DNA from: Saccharopolyspora spinosa NRRL 18395 | GTDB taxonomy: Bacteria; Actinomycetota; Actinomycetes; Mycobacteriales; Pseudonocardiaceae | Reading direction: 5' to 3' | NCBI RefSeq assembly: GCF_000194155.1 | Contig: NZ_GL877878.1 | Location: forward strand, 62,001-126,000 | Length of the DNA: 64,000 nt | Part shown: in pieces, positions 48,199-56,835 of the stretch | Layout: each line of letters begins with the position of its first letter | How positions within the stretch are numbered: position 1 is the stretch's first letter | Notes under the pieces: generated by a model | Told to the model about the DNA's origin: nothing | The model's input: only the letters and a program-made list of their open reading frames with translations | Database searches by the model: none | Position numbers and translations under genes: made by a program

Positions 48199-48744
48199 CT
48201 ACTGCCGGAGCAGGAGGGTGGAGCCGTCGGCGAAGTCGATGGAGGCGAACGGCGCGCCGAAGAACGCCCGGCCCAATAGCACGTCCCGGATGCCGCGCAC
48301 CGCGTTCGGCGGCCGCTCCCACCAGGTGACCAGCGGTGCTGCGGGTTGCTCGACGAACCGGGCCGGAATGACCACGGCGATGCGCTGCGTCGTGGTGATC
48401 AGCCAGGCGTAGCCGTTGCCCGCTGCCAGCACGTCGGCGACCTGCACGGCGAGCTGGTGGCCGTCGGCGGCCGTCGCCCATCCGCGAATCCCGCGGTCGT
48501 GCACCCACTCGTCGCCGACGTGCCCGCCGCGCGCGACGAGTCCGGACGGCTTGAGGTAGTCCTCCGACACCGATTGGGCGCACTTCGGCACCGGGTTGAC
48601 CGGCACGTGCGGCACCTTCGCGCTACCGGCCACTGTGGACGCCAGGAAACCGGGTCGGCGTTCGAAGATCCGGTGCATCGACTCGCCCTGGCGCAGCCAG
48701 TTCTGCGCGGCCACCTGCGCGAGGTCTTTCGGTGTTGCTACCAA
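48199..48744 (-). CDS. Hypothetical protein of the type VII locus (last gene)
   Basis: A 181-residue protein without a recognised family. The end (ASIDFADGSTLLLR) resembles the end of its neighbour (RINFVDGSRLDLRI), so the two may share a fold. It overlaps the upstream gene by 7 bp. No signal or membrane segment. Its place in the operon suggests a chaperone or accessory role for the secreted proteins. Confidence 0.65.
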   Translation of the reverse strand: MVATPKDLAQVAAQNWLRQGESMHRIFERRPGFLASTVAGSAKVPHVPVNPVPKCAQSVSEDYLKPSGLVARGGHVGDEWVHDRGIRGWATAADGHQLAVQVADVLAAGNGYAWLITTTQRIAVVIPARFVEQPAAPLVTWWERPPNAVRGIRDVLLGRAFFGAPFASIDFADGSTLLLRQ

Positions 48745-49502
48745 CTTCCGGCCTCGTTTCCGCGCACCAGGCCGAGGACCCGGTTCGGGTCGGTTCCGGC
48801 CGCGATCCGCAGGTCGAGCCGGGACCCGTCGACGAAGTTGATCCGCAGGTAGGAGCTGCTGCGGTTGTCCTTGTCGTAGTCGTGCCCGCGGAATTCGCGT
48901 GGCACGACGTCGTAGCCGCTGATCTGCTCGGTCCCGACGTTCGCGCGTTCGACCACCTGCGGTGTCCGGGTCTGGCCGTCGTGGTCGAAGTAGCGGCCCT
49001 TGTTGTTGATCGTGCTGCCCATCGTGCCCGCGAAGTCGTCGGCGAGCCGGTAGGCGGGACCGGTGGCCTCCTTGATCTTCTCCAGGCCCTTGTCGAACCA
49101 GTCCTTGGAGCCTTCCGGGATCTCGGTCAGCTCCAGCAGCGCCAAGCGGCCGGGAGTGGCCACCAGGACCCCGGGGAGTTCTCCGGGGGAGGCTTCGCCC
49201 TGCGTGCCGGTCATCCGGACAGCGGTGGCGTCGGCACCCCGGGCCGCCACCACCGCGGTGGGCAGGTTGCGCTGATCGGCGGGTTCGTCGCCCCAGGTCA
49301 TCAGCGAGTTGATGCGGAAGGGCAGCGAGCCCACCTGGAACGCGGCGCGGGTCAGGATGTTCCGCCGCCGCTTGCCGTGCTCGTCGAGACCGTCCACTTC
49401 GAACAGCGGGATGTGGTACGGATCGGGGAAGGCCCAGACGATCGGCTCACCCGGCTCGCACCACCACGAGCGTGCGCTGAGGATCAGGTGTTCCAAGATC
49501 AT
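48738..49502 (-). CDS. Hypothetical protein of the type VII locus
   Basis: A 254-residue soluble protein starting MILEHLILSARSWWCEPGEP, with an aromatic-rich N-terminus and a C-terminal domain ending NFVDGSRLDLRIAAG. I do not recognise a family. It starts 22 bp after the large substrate gene, so it is probably cotranslated and may be the dedicated chaperone or immunity partner of the secreted protein. Confidence 0.65.
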   Translation of the reverse strand: MILEHLILSARSWWCEPGEPIVWAFPDPYHIPLFEVDGLDEHGKRRRNILTRAAFQVGSLPFRINSLMTWGDEPADQRNLPTAVVAARGADATAVRMTGTQGEASPGELPGVLVATPGRLALLELTEIPEGSKDWFDKGLEKIKEATGPAYRLADDFAGTMGSTINNKGRYFDHDGQTRTPQVVERANVGTEQISGYDVVPREFRGHDYDKDNRSSSYLRINFVDGSRLDLRIAAGTDPNRVLGLVRGNEAGSW

Positions 49503-49524
49503 TCAGCTCGACGCCCCCACGAGG

Positions 49525-50694
49525 TCACGAGAATCCCTTCTCCTGCGCGGCCTTGCTCTCCTCAGGGGTGAGCTGCCCGCTGATCCGCTGGTTGGTCTCG
49601 TCGTACATGGCCTTGGGGATTTCCTTCACGGCCTGTCCCTCGGCAGTCTCCACCACGCCGCTGACGGCAGCACCACCCAGGGACGCCTTCCCGCCGAGGG
49701 CCCCACCTATGACCTTGCCCGCGAGGTTGGCGGCCAGTGCCTCCTCGCCCGTCTTGTGCAGTCCCTGGCTCTTCATGAAGACGTTGCTCGTCTTCGAGGT
49801 CGCGAACTCGCGCAGCACCTCACCGGTGTTGGGGTCCTTGACCTGCTCGATCTTGCCCTTGGAGAGCTGCCGGGTGAGCAGCCTGCCGAGCCGGCCGGAC
49901 TCGCGGATCTTGTTGAGCAGTTCTTCCAGCTTCTTGAGCCACTTGTAGAGCTGTGCCTGGATCTTGGCGACCTGCGCGGCGATCCGGCCGCCGGTGATGC
50001 CGACCGATGCCGTCGTGGTGGCGCTGGCGGCACCGACCGAGGCGCCTGCGGTGATCCACGAGGCGGCGAGCGCGGCGAGCCACTGGATGATCAGGCTGAT
50101 GATCAGCTCGGTCAGGATGTTGATGACGAGCTCGACGAACATGTCGAACATGTCCGCAATCCCGTCGAGCGTTTCCTTTAACCCGCGGACGTCCTGGGCC
50201 AGGGCCTTGGTGCCCTCGCCGAATTCGTTCATCTGGTTGCGGAACGCGTCGCCGTCCTGGCCGACCCACGACGCGGCGGTCGCCTCAGCGCGCTTGGGCT
50301 CTTGCTCGCCGACCGAGTCGAGCCACTTCGCGACCTCTTCCCAGCCCTTGCCGGTGGCCCGCATCTGCTCGGGGTCTCCGATGGCCTGTTCGGCGATCTC
50401 GATCAGCGGCGTCATCACGATCGACACCAGGAAGCCGAGGCCGTTGTCCAGCAGCGCCTGGCCCGGGTTCTGCAGGAGTTCCATCTGCTCCTGGCGCGCC
50501 GAGATGACCGCGGAGGTCCACTCGGGTGCGGCGGAGCCGTCGGCGAGGCTGCCGCCGTCGGTGTTGACCGCCGCGTCCCGGAGGCCATACGCGGCGTTGG
50601 CGGCGGAGGAACCGCGGGTCAGGGTCTGCTCCGCCCAGTTCTTGCGGGTGGAGTCGCCTTGGTTCAGTTCGGTGAACGTCCCTGGCCCCGTCAT
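49525..50694 (-). CDS. Putative type VII secretion substrate
   Basis: A 389-residue protein. The N-terminal helical segments contain KNWAEQTLTRGSSAANAAYG and WVGQDGDAFRNQMNEFGEGT (a WxG-type turn), followed by a long hydrophobic stretch MFDMFVELVINILTELIISL and SIIQ-type helices able to insert into a membrane. The C-terminal region is charged and linker-like, without a recognisable toxin domain. ATGA overlap with the WXG-like gene upstream. Such pairs are typical ESX-type secreted partners. Confidence 0.75.
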   Translation of the reverse strand: MTGPGTFTELNQGDSTRKNWAEQTLTRGSSAANAAYGLRDAAVNTDGGSLADGSAAPEWTSAVISARQEQMELLQNPGQALLDNGLGFLVSIVMTPLIEIAEQAIGDPEQMRATGKGWEEVAKWLDSVGEQEPKRAEATAASWVGQDGDAFRNQMNEFGEGTKALAQDVRGLKETLDGIADMFDMFVELVINILTELIISLIIQWLAALAASWITAGASVGAASATTTASVGITGGRIAAQVAKIQAQLYKWLKKLEELLNKIRESGRLGRLLTRQLSKGKIEQVKDPNTGEVLREFATSKTSNVFMKSQGLHKTGEEALAANLAGKVIGGALGGKASLGGAAVSGVVETAEGQAVKEIPKAMYDETNQRISGQLTPEESKAAQEKGFS

Positions 50695-51017
50695 CCGGCA
50701 AGCCCCTCCCCGGCCTTGTTGAGCAGTTCGATGATCTGCTGCTCGGTGTCGTGGTAGTCCTTGACGGTGTCGTCGAGGGACTGCTTGGTCTCGACGAGGA
50801 ACTGCTGCGCCTTCTGGGCCGTCTCCTGGCAGCCCTGCAGCGTCTCGAAGTACTTGTCGCTGATGCCGACGGCGTTGCCGATCGGGCCGAAGCACTGGTC
50901 GTCGGTCCGAGCCTGTTCGAGCAGCTGCGCCAGCTGCCCGAACTTGTCGGCGAGGCTCTCGCAGCCACCGCCGTGCCCGGACAATGTCCCGGGCGTCATC
51001 CGCAGCTCGCCGCCCAC
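50691..51017 (-). CDS. WXG100-like helical protein
   Basis: A 108-residue all-helical protein (VGGELRMTPGTLSGHGGGCE, then KQSLDDTVKDYHDTEQQIIE), of the ESAT-6/excreted-protein size with a C-terminal YxxxE-like motif (YHDTE) that is the type VII export signal in known systems. The central WxG is replaced. The GTG start follows a purine-rich site. First gene of the 51017-48199 operon. Confidence 0.75.
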   Translation of the reverse strand: MGGELRMTPGTLSGHGGGCESLADKFGQLAQLLEQARTDDQCFGPIGNAVGISDKYFETLQGCQETAQKAQQFLVETKQSLDDTVKDYHDTEQQIIELLNKAGEGLAG

Positions 51018-51180
51018 GGCGCCTCCCTCGGCGTGAATTGACTGGTTGTCATCTACTTGCCGGTTTTGACGTTGGCCAGGCGCTGGTGGTTCCGCGCGAT
51101 TTGCGGCGTCTTGGTGGATCTGTCCTGTTACCTGCGGCCAGCCCGTTGGGGCACTCGGCGCGCGGCTCGTCTTGCGGGTG

Positions 51181-51198
51181 GGTGGCAGGAAGGTTCCC
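51181..51198 (+). repeat. Dispersed GACAGGAAGGTTCCC repeat, copy
   Basis: GGTGGCAGGAAGGTTCCC lies in the 347-bp divergent gap between the type VII operon and glcD. The gap otherwise holds only the glc promoter region. Confidence 0.7.
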
Positions 51199-51291
51199 TG
51201 CTCTGGTCACGACGGGCGCTGGGGGCGATCCTGGTTCTGCGCGGGACGCGATCGTCACGGCGGGGACATCTTGTCGACCTCTTGTATCTAT

Positions 51292-51303
51292 GTTGTGAAC
51301 AAC
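51292..51303. promoter_or_regulatory. Candidate GntR/FadR-type operator of the glc operon
   Basis: GTTGTGAACAAC is a dyad that extends to TANGTTGT-GA-ACAACNTA and lies 62 bp before glcD. FadR-subfamily regulators such as GlcC bind TTGT-N-ACAA type sites. No gntR gene is in the window. Confidence 0.5.
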
Positions 51304-51364
51304 CTATGGTTTCCCCAACCAGAATGGACTTTCCACAAGGCGGAAGACGTCCGGGAGGCTGAGC

Positions 51365-52849
51365 ATGCAGTCGACGAGCACCGAGGCCGAGCAGACGCTC
51401 GACCAAGTCGTGCAGCTCTTCCACACGGCACTGCCGCCCAACGCGGTGATCATCGACCCGCAGCGGCTGCGCACCTACGAGTGCGACGGACTGGCGAGCT
51501 ACCGGGTCGTGCCCGCCGTGGTGGTGCTGCCCGAAACCGCCGAGCAGGTCCGCCAGATCGTCCGGATCTGCGCCGAGCACCAGGTCCCGTTCGTCGCCCG
51601 CGGCTCCGGCACCGGGCTGTCCGGCGGGGCGCTGCCGCACGCATCGGGCGTGCTGGTGGTGACCTCGAAGATGCGGCAGATCCTGGAGATCGACCTGGCC
51701 AACGAGCGGGCCGTGGTGGAACCGGGCGTGATCAACCTCGACATCACCAAGGCCGTCGCCGCGCAGGGCTACTATTTCGCGCCGGACCCGTCCAGCCAGC
51801 AGGTCTGCTCGGTGGGTGGCAACGTCGCGGAGAACGCCGGCGGCGCGCACTGCCTGAAGTACGGCTTCACCACCAACCACATCCTCGCCCTGGAAGTCGT
51901 CACCCCGGACGGCGACATCGTCGAACTCGGCGGCGACGCGCGGGAAACCCCCGGATACGACCTGCTGGGCGCCTTCATCGGCAGCGAGGGCACGCTCGGC
52001 GTGGTCACCAAGATCACCGTGCGGCTGCTGCGCAAACCCGAAGCGGTGCAGACCCTGCTGGCCGGGTTCCCGTCGACCGACGAGGCGGGCGCGGCGGTGT
52101 CGGCGATCATCGCCGACGGGGTCACCCCGGCGGCCATCGAGATGATGGACGCGCTGGCCATCGATGCCGCCGAGCAGGCCGTGCAGTGCGGCTACCCGGC
52201 AGGCGCCGGTGCGGTGCTGATCGTCGAACTCGACGGCCCGGCCGCAGAGGTCGAGCACACCTTCGCCGAGGTCAAGCGGCACTGCGAGGCGCACGGCGCG
52301 TTCGAGATCCGGGTCGCCGCCGACGACGGCGAGCGCGCGATGATCTGGAAGGGCCGCAAGTCCGCGTTCGCCGCGGTGGGCCGCATCAGCCCCGACTACA
52401 TCGTGCAGGACGGGGTGATCCCGCGGACCGCGCTGCCCGAGGTGCTCGGCCGCATCGCCCGGCTGTCCGCCGAATCCGGCGTGCGGGTCGCCAACGTCTT
52501 CCACGCCGGCGATGGCAACCTGCACCCGCTGGTGCTCTTCGACGACGCCGAACCGGGCGCGAACGAGCGGGCCGAGGCGGTCTCGGGCGCCATCCTCGAC
52601 CTGTGCATCGAGCACGGCGGCTCGATCACCGGCGAGCACGGCGTCGGCGCGGACAAGGTCAAGTACATGGGCCGGATGTTCACCGCGGACGACCTCGACA
52701 CCATGCAGCGCGTGCGCTGCGCCTTCGACCCGGTCGGGATCTGCAACCCGGGCAAGGTCTTCCCGACTCCGAGGCTCTGCGGCGAAGTGCCCGGGCCCCG
52801 GCGCGGCGTGCATCCACTGACCGAGGCGGGATTGGCGGACCAGTTCTGA
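51365..52849 (+). CDS. glcD: Glycolate oxidase FAD subunit GlcD
   Basis: A 494-residue FAD-linked oxidase. FAD domain: VPFVARGSGTGLSGGALPHA and CSVGGNVAENAGGAHCLKYG. C-terminal part: VANVFHAGDGNLHPLVLFDD and GSITGEHGVGADKVKYMGRM, which carry the substrate-side His residues. It oxidises glycolate (or D-lactate) to the 2-oxoacid. The operon order glcD-glcE-glcF with 1-bp overlaps is diagnostic for the three-subunit enzyme. Confidence 0.94.
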   Translation: MQSTSTEAEQTLDQVVQLFHTALPPNAVIIDPQRLRTYECDGLASYRVVPAVVVLPETAEQVRQIVRICAEHQVPFVARGSGTGLSGGALPHASGVLVVTSKMRQILEIDLANERAVVEPGVINLDITKAVAAQGYYFAPDPSSQQVCSVGGNVAENAGGAHCLKYGFTTNHILALEVVTPDGDIVELGGDARETPGYDLLGAFIGSEGTLGVVTKITVRLLRKPEAVQTLLAGFPSTDEAGAAVSAIIADGVTPAAIEMMDALAIDAAEQAVQCGYPAGAGAVLIVELDGPAAEVEHTFAEVKRHCEAHGAFEIRVAADDGERAMIWKGRKSAFAAVGRISPDYIVQDGVIPRTALPEVLGRIARLSAESGVRVANVFHAGDGNLHPLVLFDDAEPGANERAEAVSGAILDLCIEHGGSITGEHGVGADKVKYMGRMFTADDLDTMQRVRCAFDPVGICNPGKVFPTPRLCGEVPGPRRGVHPLTEAGLADQF

Positions 52850-54105
52850 TGCCCACTACAACCAAGGACGCCGCGCGCGAAGCACTCGTGGCCGCGCTCG
52901 GTGCCGAACGCGTGCGGGACGCGACGAATACCGACGCGGTGTCGGGCGTCCGCCCACACTGGGTGGCCACTGTGGACGGAACTGAGCGGACGTCGGTCGC
53001 GATGAAGGTCGCCGCCGAGCACGGCCTGCGGGTGGTGCCCAAGGGGTCGGGTAGCAAGCTCGACTGGGGCAGCGCGCCGGAGGCGGTGGACCTGCTGCTC
53101 GACGTGTCGGCCGCCAACGGCATCGTCGACCACGCCGCAGGCGACCTCGTCGTGCACGCCCTGGCGGGAACACCGATCGCCGAGGTCAACAACACCGTGC
53201 GCGCCGCCGGGCAGCAGTTGGCGATCGACCAGCCGCTGCCGACCGCGACGCTTGGCGGGATCATCGCCACCGGCACCGCGGGCCCGTGCCAGCACCTCTT
53301 CGGCGGGGTGCGCGATCTGCTCATCGGCATCACGGTCGTGCGGGCCGACGGCACCGTGACCACCGCTGGCGGGAAGGTCGTCAAGAACGTCGCCGGCTAC
53401 GACCTCGGCAAGCTCTACACGGGTTCCTTCGGCACGCTCGGGGTGATCACCGAGGCCGTGTTCAGGTTGCACCCGGTCGCCGCCGAGCACCGCTGGATCA
53501 CCGTCACCACCGACGACCCCGCGACGGCCGCGACCGCAGCCGACAACGTCCGGCATTCCCAGGCGATGCCCACCGCGATCGAGCTCAATCGTCCCGAACC
53601 CGCCGGACCGATCACGATCTGCGCGCAGCTAGAGGGCAGGCCCAACGCCACGCACGACCGGGCGGTCGAGCTGGCCGCCGCCATCGGGCACGGCGCGCAA
53701 GTGCTGGACCAGGCCCCGTCCTGGTGGGGCCGCTACCCGTTCGACCCGGTGGGTGGGATCGGCCTGCGCCTGGGCGCGGAGCCGACGGCACTGCCCCGAG
53801 TGCTCAGCGCCGCGCAGGAAGCGGCCGCGGCGAGCGGCCTGCCGTTGGCGATCCGCGGAGCGGCCGGGCTCGGCGTGCTCAACGCCGGGCTGCCCGGCGA
53901 CGCCGACCCCGCGGCCGTCGTCGAACTCGTCAAGGCACTGCGCACCGGCTGCGACTACGCGGTGCTGGTCCGTGCACCGCAAGATGCCGCGATCGACCCT
54001 TGGGGGCCGATCGCACCGGGACTGCTGGCGCTGATGCGCCGCACCAAGGAACAGTTCGATCCGGAACACCAGCTCGCCCCCGGCCGGTTCGTGGGAGGAA
54101 TCTGA
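52849..54105 (+). CDS. glcE: Glycolate oxidase FAD-binding subunit GlcE
   Basis: A 418-residue FAD_binding_4 protein with VVPKGSGSKLDWGSAPEAVD, ATLGGIIATGTAGPCQHLFG and GGKVVKNVAGYDLGKLYTGS. It is a shorter paralogue of GlcD, as usual for GlcE. The ATG overlaps the glcD stop by one base. Confidence 0.93.
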   Translation: MPTTTKDAAREALVAALGAERVRDATNTDAVSGVRPHWVATVDGTERTSVAMKVAAEHGLRVVPKGSGSKLDWGSAPEAVDLLLDVSAANGIVDHAAGDLVVHALAGTPIAEVNNTVRAAGQQLAIDQPLPTATLGGIIATGTAGPCQHLFGGVRDLLIGITVVRADGTVTTAGGKVVKNVAGYDLGKLYTGSFGTLGVITEAVFRLHPVAAEHRWITVTTDDPATAATAADNVRHSQAMPTAIELNRPEPAGPITICAQLEGRPNATHDRAVELAAAIGHGAQVLDQAPSWWGRYPFDPVGGIGLRLGAEPTALPRVLSAAQEAAAASGLPLAIRGAAGLGVLNAGLPGDADPAAVVELVKALRTGCDYAVLVRAPQDAAIDPWGPIAPGLLALMRRTKEQFDPEHQLAPGRFVGGI

Positions 54106-55424
54106 TGACCGAGACCCCGGCCCGTCCCGGCGCCTTCGACGCGCTGCACCCGCCGCAGCGCGAACTCGTCGACGACTGCGTCCACTGTGGATTCTGTCTG
54201 CCCAGCTGCCCCACCTACGACCTGTGGGGCGAGGAGATGGACTCGCCGCGCGGCCGCATCTACCTGATGAAGGAAGGGCTCGAAGGAGAGCCCATGACCG
54301 ACACGATGGTCGGCCACTTCGACGCGTGCCTCGGCTGCATGGCGTGCGTGACCGCCTGCCCGTCCGGGGTGCAGTACGACACGCTCATCACCGAGACGCG
54401 GGCGCAGGTCGAGCGGAACCACCAGCGCGGACGCTGGGAACGGTTCCTGCGCACGGCGATCTTCACGCTGTTCCCATACCCGCGCCGCCTCAAGGCGATG
54501 CGCGGACCGCTCGCGCTCTACCAGCGGCTCGGCATCGGAAACCTGCTCAAGCGGTCCGGGCTGCATGCGTTGCTGCCGGAAGGGCTGCAGGTGATGGAAT
54601 CCCTCGCGCCGCCCATCGGCCGCGCCCCGAAGCTGGGGAACCGGATCCCGGCGCGCGGCAAGCGGCGCGCGACCGTCGGCATGATCACCGGCTGCGTGCA
54701 GAGCGCCTTCTTCCCCGACGTCAACGCGGCGACGGCACGCATCCTCGCCGCCGAGGGCTGCGACGTCGTGATCCCACCGGCGCAGGGCTGCTGCGGCGCG
54801 CTCAGCGAGCACTCGGGGCGGGAAGAGGAAGCGATCAAGTTCGCCCGCGACCTGCTCGACACCTTCGAAGAATCCAGAGTGGACTACGTCGTCATCAACT
54901 CGGCAGGCTGCGGCTCCACGCTGAAGGATTACCCGCGGCTGCTACAGGACGACCCCGAGTACGCCGAACGCGCGGAGCGCTTCTCCGCGCGTGTGCGGGA
55001 CATCGCCGAGCTGCTCGTCGAACTCGGACCGGTCGCGAAGCGGCACCCGCTGCCGGTGCAGATCGCCTACCACGACGCCTGCCACCTCGCGCACGGCCAA
55101 GGCATCCGGTCGCAGCCCCGTGAACTGCTGCGCGCGATCCCCGAGCTGGAGCTCAAGGAGATCAACCGCGGCGAACTGTGCTGCGGCTCCGCTGGCGTCT
55201 ACAACCTGCTCCAACCGGAGCCGGCGCGCGAGCTCGGCGACCGCAAGGCCGAGAACGTCCTCGCCACTGGAGCGAAGCTGCTGGTAACGGCGAACCCGGG
55301 CTGCTCGATGCAGATCCGCACCGCGCTCGAGCGCCGCGGCGAACACCTCGCGATGGCGCACACCGTCGAGGTGCTCGACGCCTCCATCCGCGCCCAGGCC
55401 GTCGAAACCCTGCTGCGCGACTGA
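54105..55424 (+). CDS. glcF: Glycolate oxidase iron-sulfur subunit GlcF
   Basis: A 439-residue electron-transfer subunit. Two 4Fe-4S motifs (CVHCGFCLPSCP and CLGCMACVTACP) are followed by two CCG cysteine-rich domains (AQGCCGALSEHSG and GELCCGSAGVYNL). It passes electrons from the FAD subunits to the quinone pool. The start overlaps the glcE stop by one base, and GGAGG lies upstream. Confidence 0.94.
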   Translation: MTETPARPGAFDALHPPQRELVDDCVHCGFCLPSCPTYDLWGEEMDSPRGRIYLMKEGLEGEPMTDTMVGHFDACLGCMACVTACPSGVQYDTLITETRAQVERNHQRGRWERFLRTAIFTLFPYPRRLKAMRGPLALYQRLGIGNLLKRSGLHALLPEGLQVMESLAPPIGRAPKLGNRIPARGKRRATVGMITGCVQSAFFPDVNAATARILAAEGCDVVIPPAQGCCGALSEHSGREEEAIKFARDLLDTFEESRVDYVVINSAGCGSTLKDYPRLLQDDPEYAERAERFSARVRDIAELLVELGPVAKRHPLPVQIAYHDACHLAHGQGIRSQPRELLRAIPELELKEINRGELCCGSAGVYNLLQPEPARELGDRKAENVLATGAKLLVTANPGCSMQIRTALERRGEHLAMAHTVEVLDASIRAQAVETLLRD

Positions 55425-55435
55425 ACGACACCCCC

Positions 55436-55466
55436 GCGAGGTCGGCGACCCGATCGCCGACCTCGC
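55436..55466 (+). terminator. Terminator of glcDEF
   Basis: GCGAGGTCGGCGA (55436-55448) and TCGCCGACCTCGC (55454-55466) form a perfect 13-bp stem with a 5-base loop, 11 bp after the glcF stop. Confidence 0.9.
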
Positions 55467-55516
55467 ACCCACTTCGCCACCGCCGGCCGGCCGCCTAGCC
55501 AAGGCACGTCGGATGT

Positions 55517-55540
55517 GAGCATGGCAACCTTCCTGCCAGC
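55517..55540 (-). repeat. Dispersed GACAGGAAGGTTCCC repeat, copy
   Basis: GAGCATGGCAACCTTCCTGC lies between the glc terminator and the integrase-like remnant. Confidence 0.65.
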
Positions 55541-55559
55541 GGGCTCTTTCGGTCCACGT

Positions 55560-55735
55560 TGTGCGCATGCAGCCACACAGTCCGCCAGGGCGGAGACCTG
55601 TTTCGAGGCTGAAATCCACAACGTCGCGGTAGTCCCGCATGTGCTCGCCCATCTTCTCGGCGTTGTGTCGTGCGAGATAGGGCTTTGCCCGTTTGGTCTT
55701 TTTGAGCAGCCTGATCTCAACGCAAGGTGAGGCCG
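55560..55735 (-). pseudogene. Possible tyrosine-integrase fragment
   Basis: A minus-strand frame reads RDYRDVVDFSLETGLRPGGL preceded by a lysine-rich stretch. TGLRPGxL resembles the first catalytic-arginine block (TGxRxGEL) of phage integrases. Nothing else of the protein is visible, so this is a weak call on a decayed fragment. Confidence 0.3.
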
Positions 55736-56124
55736 TCACGATGGTTCGGCCGGGCGTCCTTTCAGAGTCGTGCCAGGTTCGGCTCGGTGACCTGCCGGGG
55801 CCGCGCCGAGTTCGGCTGGACAACGTTCCAGCGCGACGCAACGTTCGACCAAGCAAGTTTCCAAAGGGACGACTGGTTCGGGGAGGCGACTTTCCAGGGC
55901 GACACCACATTCCGTCAGTCGGCTTTCCAGGCGTTACCTACGTCAAGTCGAGCACCTTTGGCAACCTGTATCACTTCCGTGATGCGAAAGTTTTCTCGCC
56001 GGAGATGTGCTACCTCCCCGTCGGCTGGCGGCCTCACTTCCCGGCGGTTCCGCTGCCGACGCTTTTCCGTGAGTGGCTACTGTTGGTCAAAGACGGTGAG
56101 GCAGAAGCCGCGACTACGTCGTAA
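55727..56124 (+). pseudogene. Pentapeptide-repeat protein, frameshifted remnant
   Basis: The frame shows consecutive five-residue units with central aromatic residues (TFQRDATFDQASFQRDDWFG, then EATFQGDTTFRQSAFQ). One missing G near 55930 shifts it; the continuation is VTYVKSSTFGNLYHFRDAKV with FSPEMCYLP. The N-terminus is not recognisable. Pentapeptide proteins form right-handed beta-helices; this copy is probably inactive. Confidence 0.65.
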
Positions 56125-56279
56125 CGCCGCGGGCGCGACCGTCGCCCCAATTCAGAGCGTGGCCGAACGAACAAGCGCCCCGCAAGCAACGGGTGCAGGT
56201 CTCGACACGGGGGCCTGAAATTTGTTGCTGTCTTCGGAGTGGGGCGGTTCGTGCATCAAGGACGTAGCCCGGCTAGAAC

Positions 56280-56789
56280 TCATTGATCGCTATGCGAACC
56301 AGGGCTCTCTGGTCGCACGGAAGCCACGAACTCCTGGAAGTCCCCGATGACGGCCTTGAAATTGTCCTCCGTCGCTGTGAGAGACAGCCTGATCACCGCT
56401 CGCTCCTGCGGGCGGTCGACGTCGGACATTGAGAGGTAGACCTGGCACTGGATCAGCTCGGTACTCTCTCTCGCGACAAGAGTGGTGACTCGCAGTAGTT
56501 GGGTCAGACCTGGTGCGTCAGCGGAGCCGAATTCGGTCCGCTGCGACAGCGATACTGTCCTGGCCGCTTGGTGAAGTCGGTTGATCGACTCGTCGGCGAT
56601 TTCGGCCAGCGAGGCAGCATCCGAGCGATGTTCACCGTCGATCGTGATGTTAGTCGTGAAGCCGGGGCGATTCGTGGCCGGATGGATCGCGACGAACGCC
56701 GCGCCGGGCGCGCCCGCAGCGTCGGGTGAAACCGCCTGCCAGCCTTTCGGTAGACGAAATTCGATCGGGGTTGGCAAGGACGTAGCCAC
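56280..56789 (-). CDS. LpqN/DUF1795-like soluble protein
   Basis: A 169-residue protein with IEFRLPKGWQAVSPDAAGAP, AFVAIHPATNRPGFTTNITI and a C-terminal DNFKAVIGDFQEFVASVRPE. This is the pattern of the LpqN/PsbP-like fold found beside type VII substrates, here without a signal peptide. It is the last gene of the 60.2-56.3 kb locus and may be an immunity or chaperone protein. Confidence 0.65.
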   Translation of the reverse strand: MATSLPTPIEFRLPKGWQAVSPDAAGAPGAAFVAIHPATNRPGFTTNITIDGEHRSDAASLAEIADESINRLHQAARTVSLSQRTEFGSADAPGLTQLLRVTTLVARESTELIQCQVYLSMSDVDRPQERAVIRLSLTATEDNFKAVIGDFQEFVASVRPESPGSHSDQ

Positions 56790-56835
56790 TGGTCACTCAC
56801 TCCGTTTCTGGGACAGGACGCTACCGCGGCGCATA

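Noticed and set aside
55727-56218. Intact 163-residue pentapeptide protein
   Set aside because: The repeat pattern leaves the frame near 55930 and resumes in another frame, so the uninterrupted frame is not the true protein.
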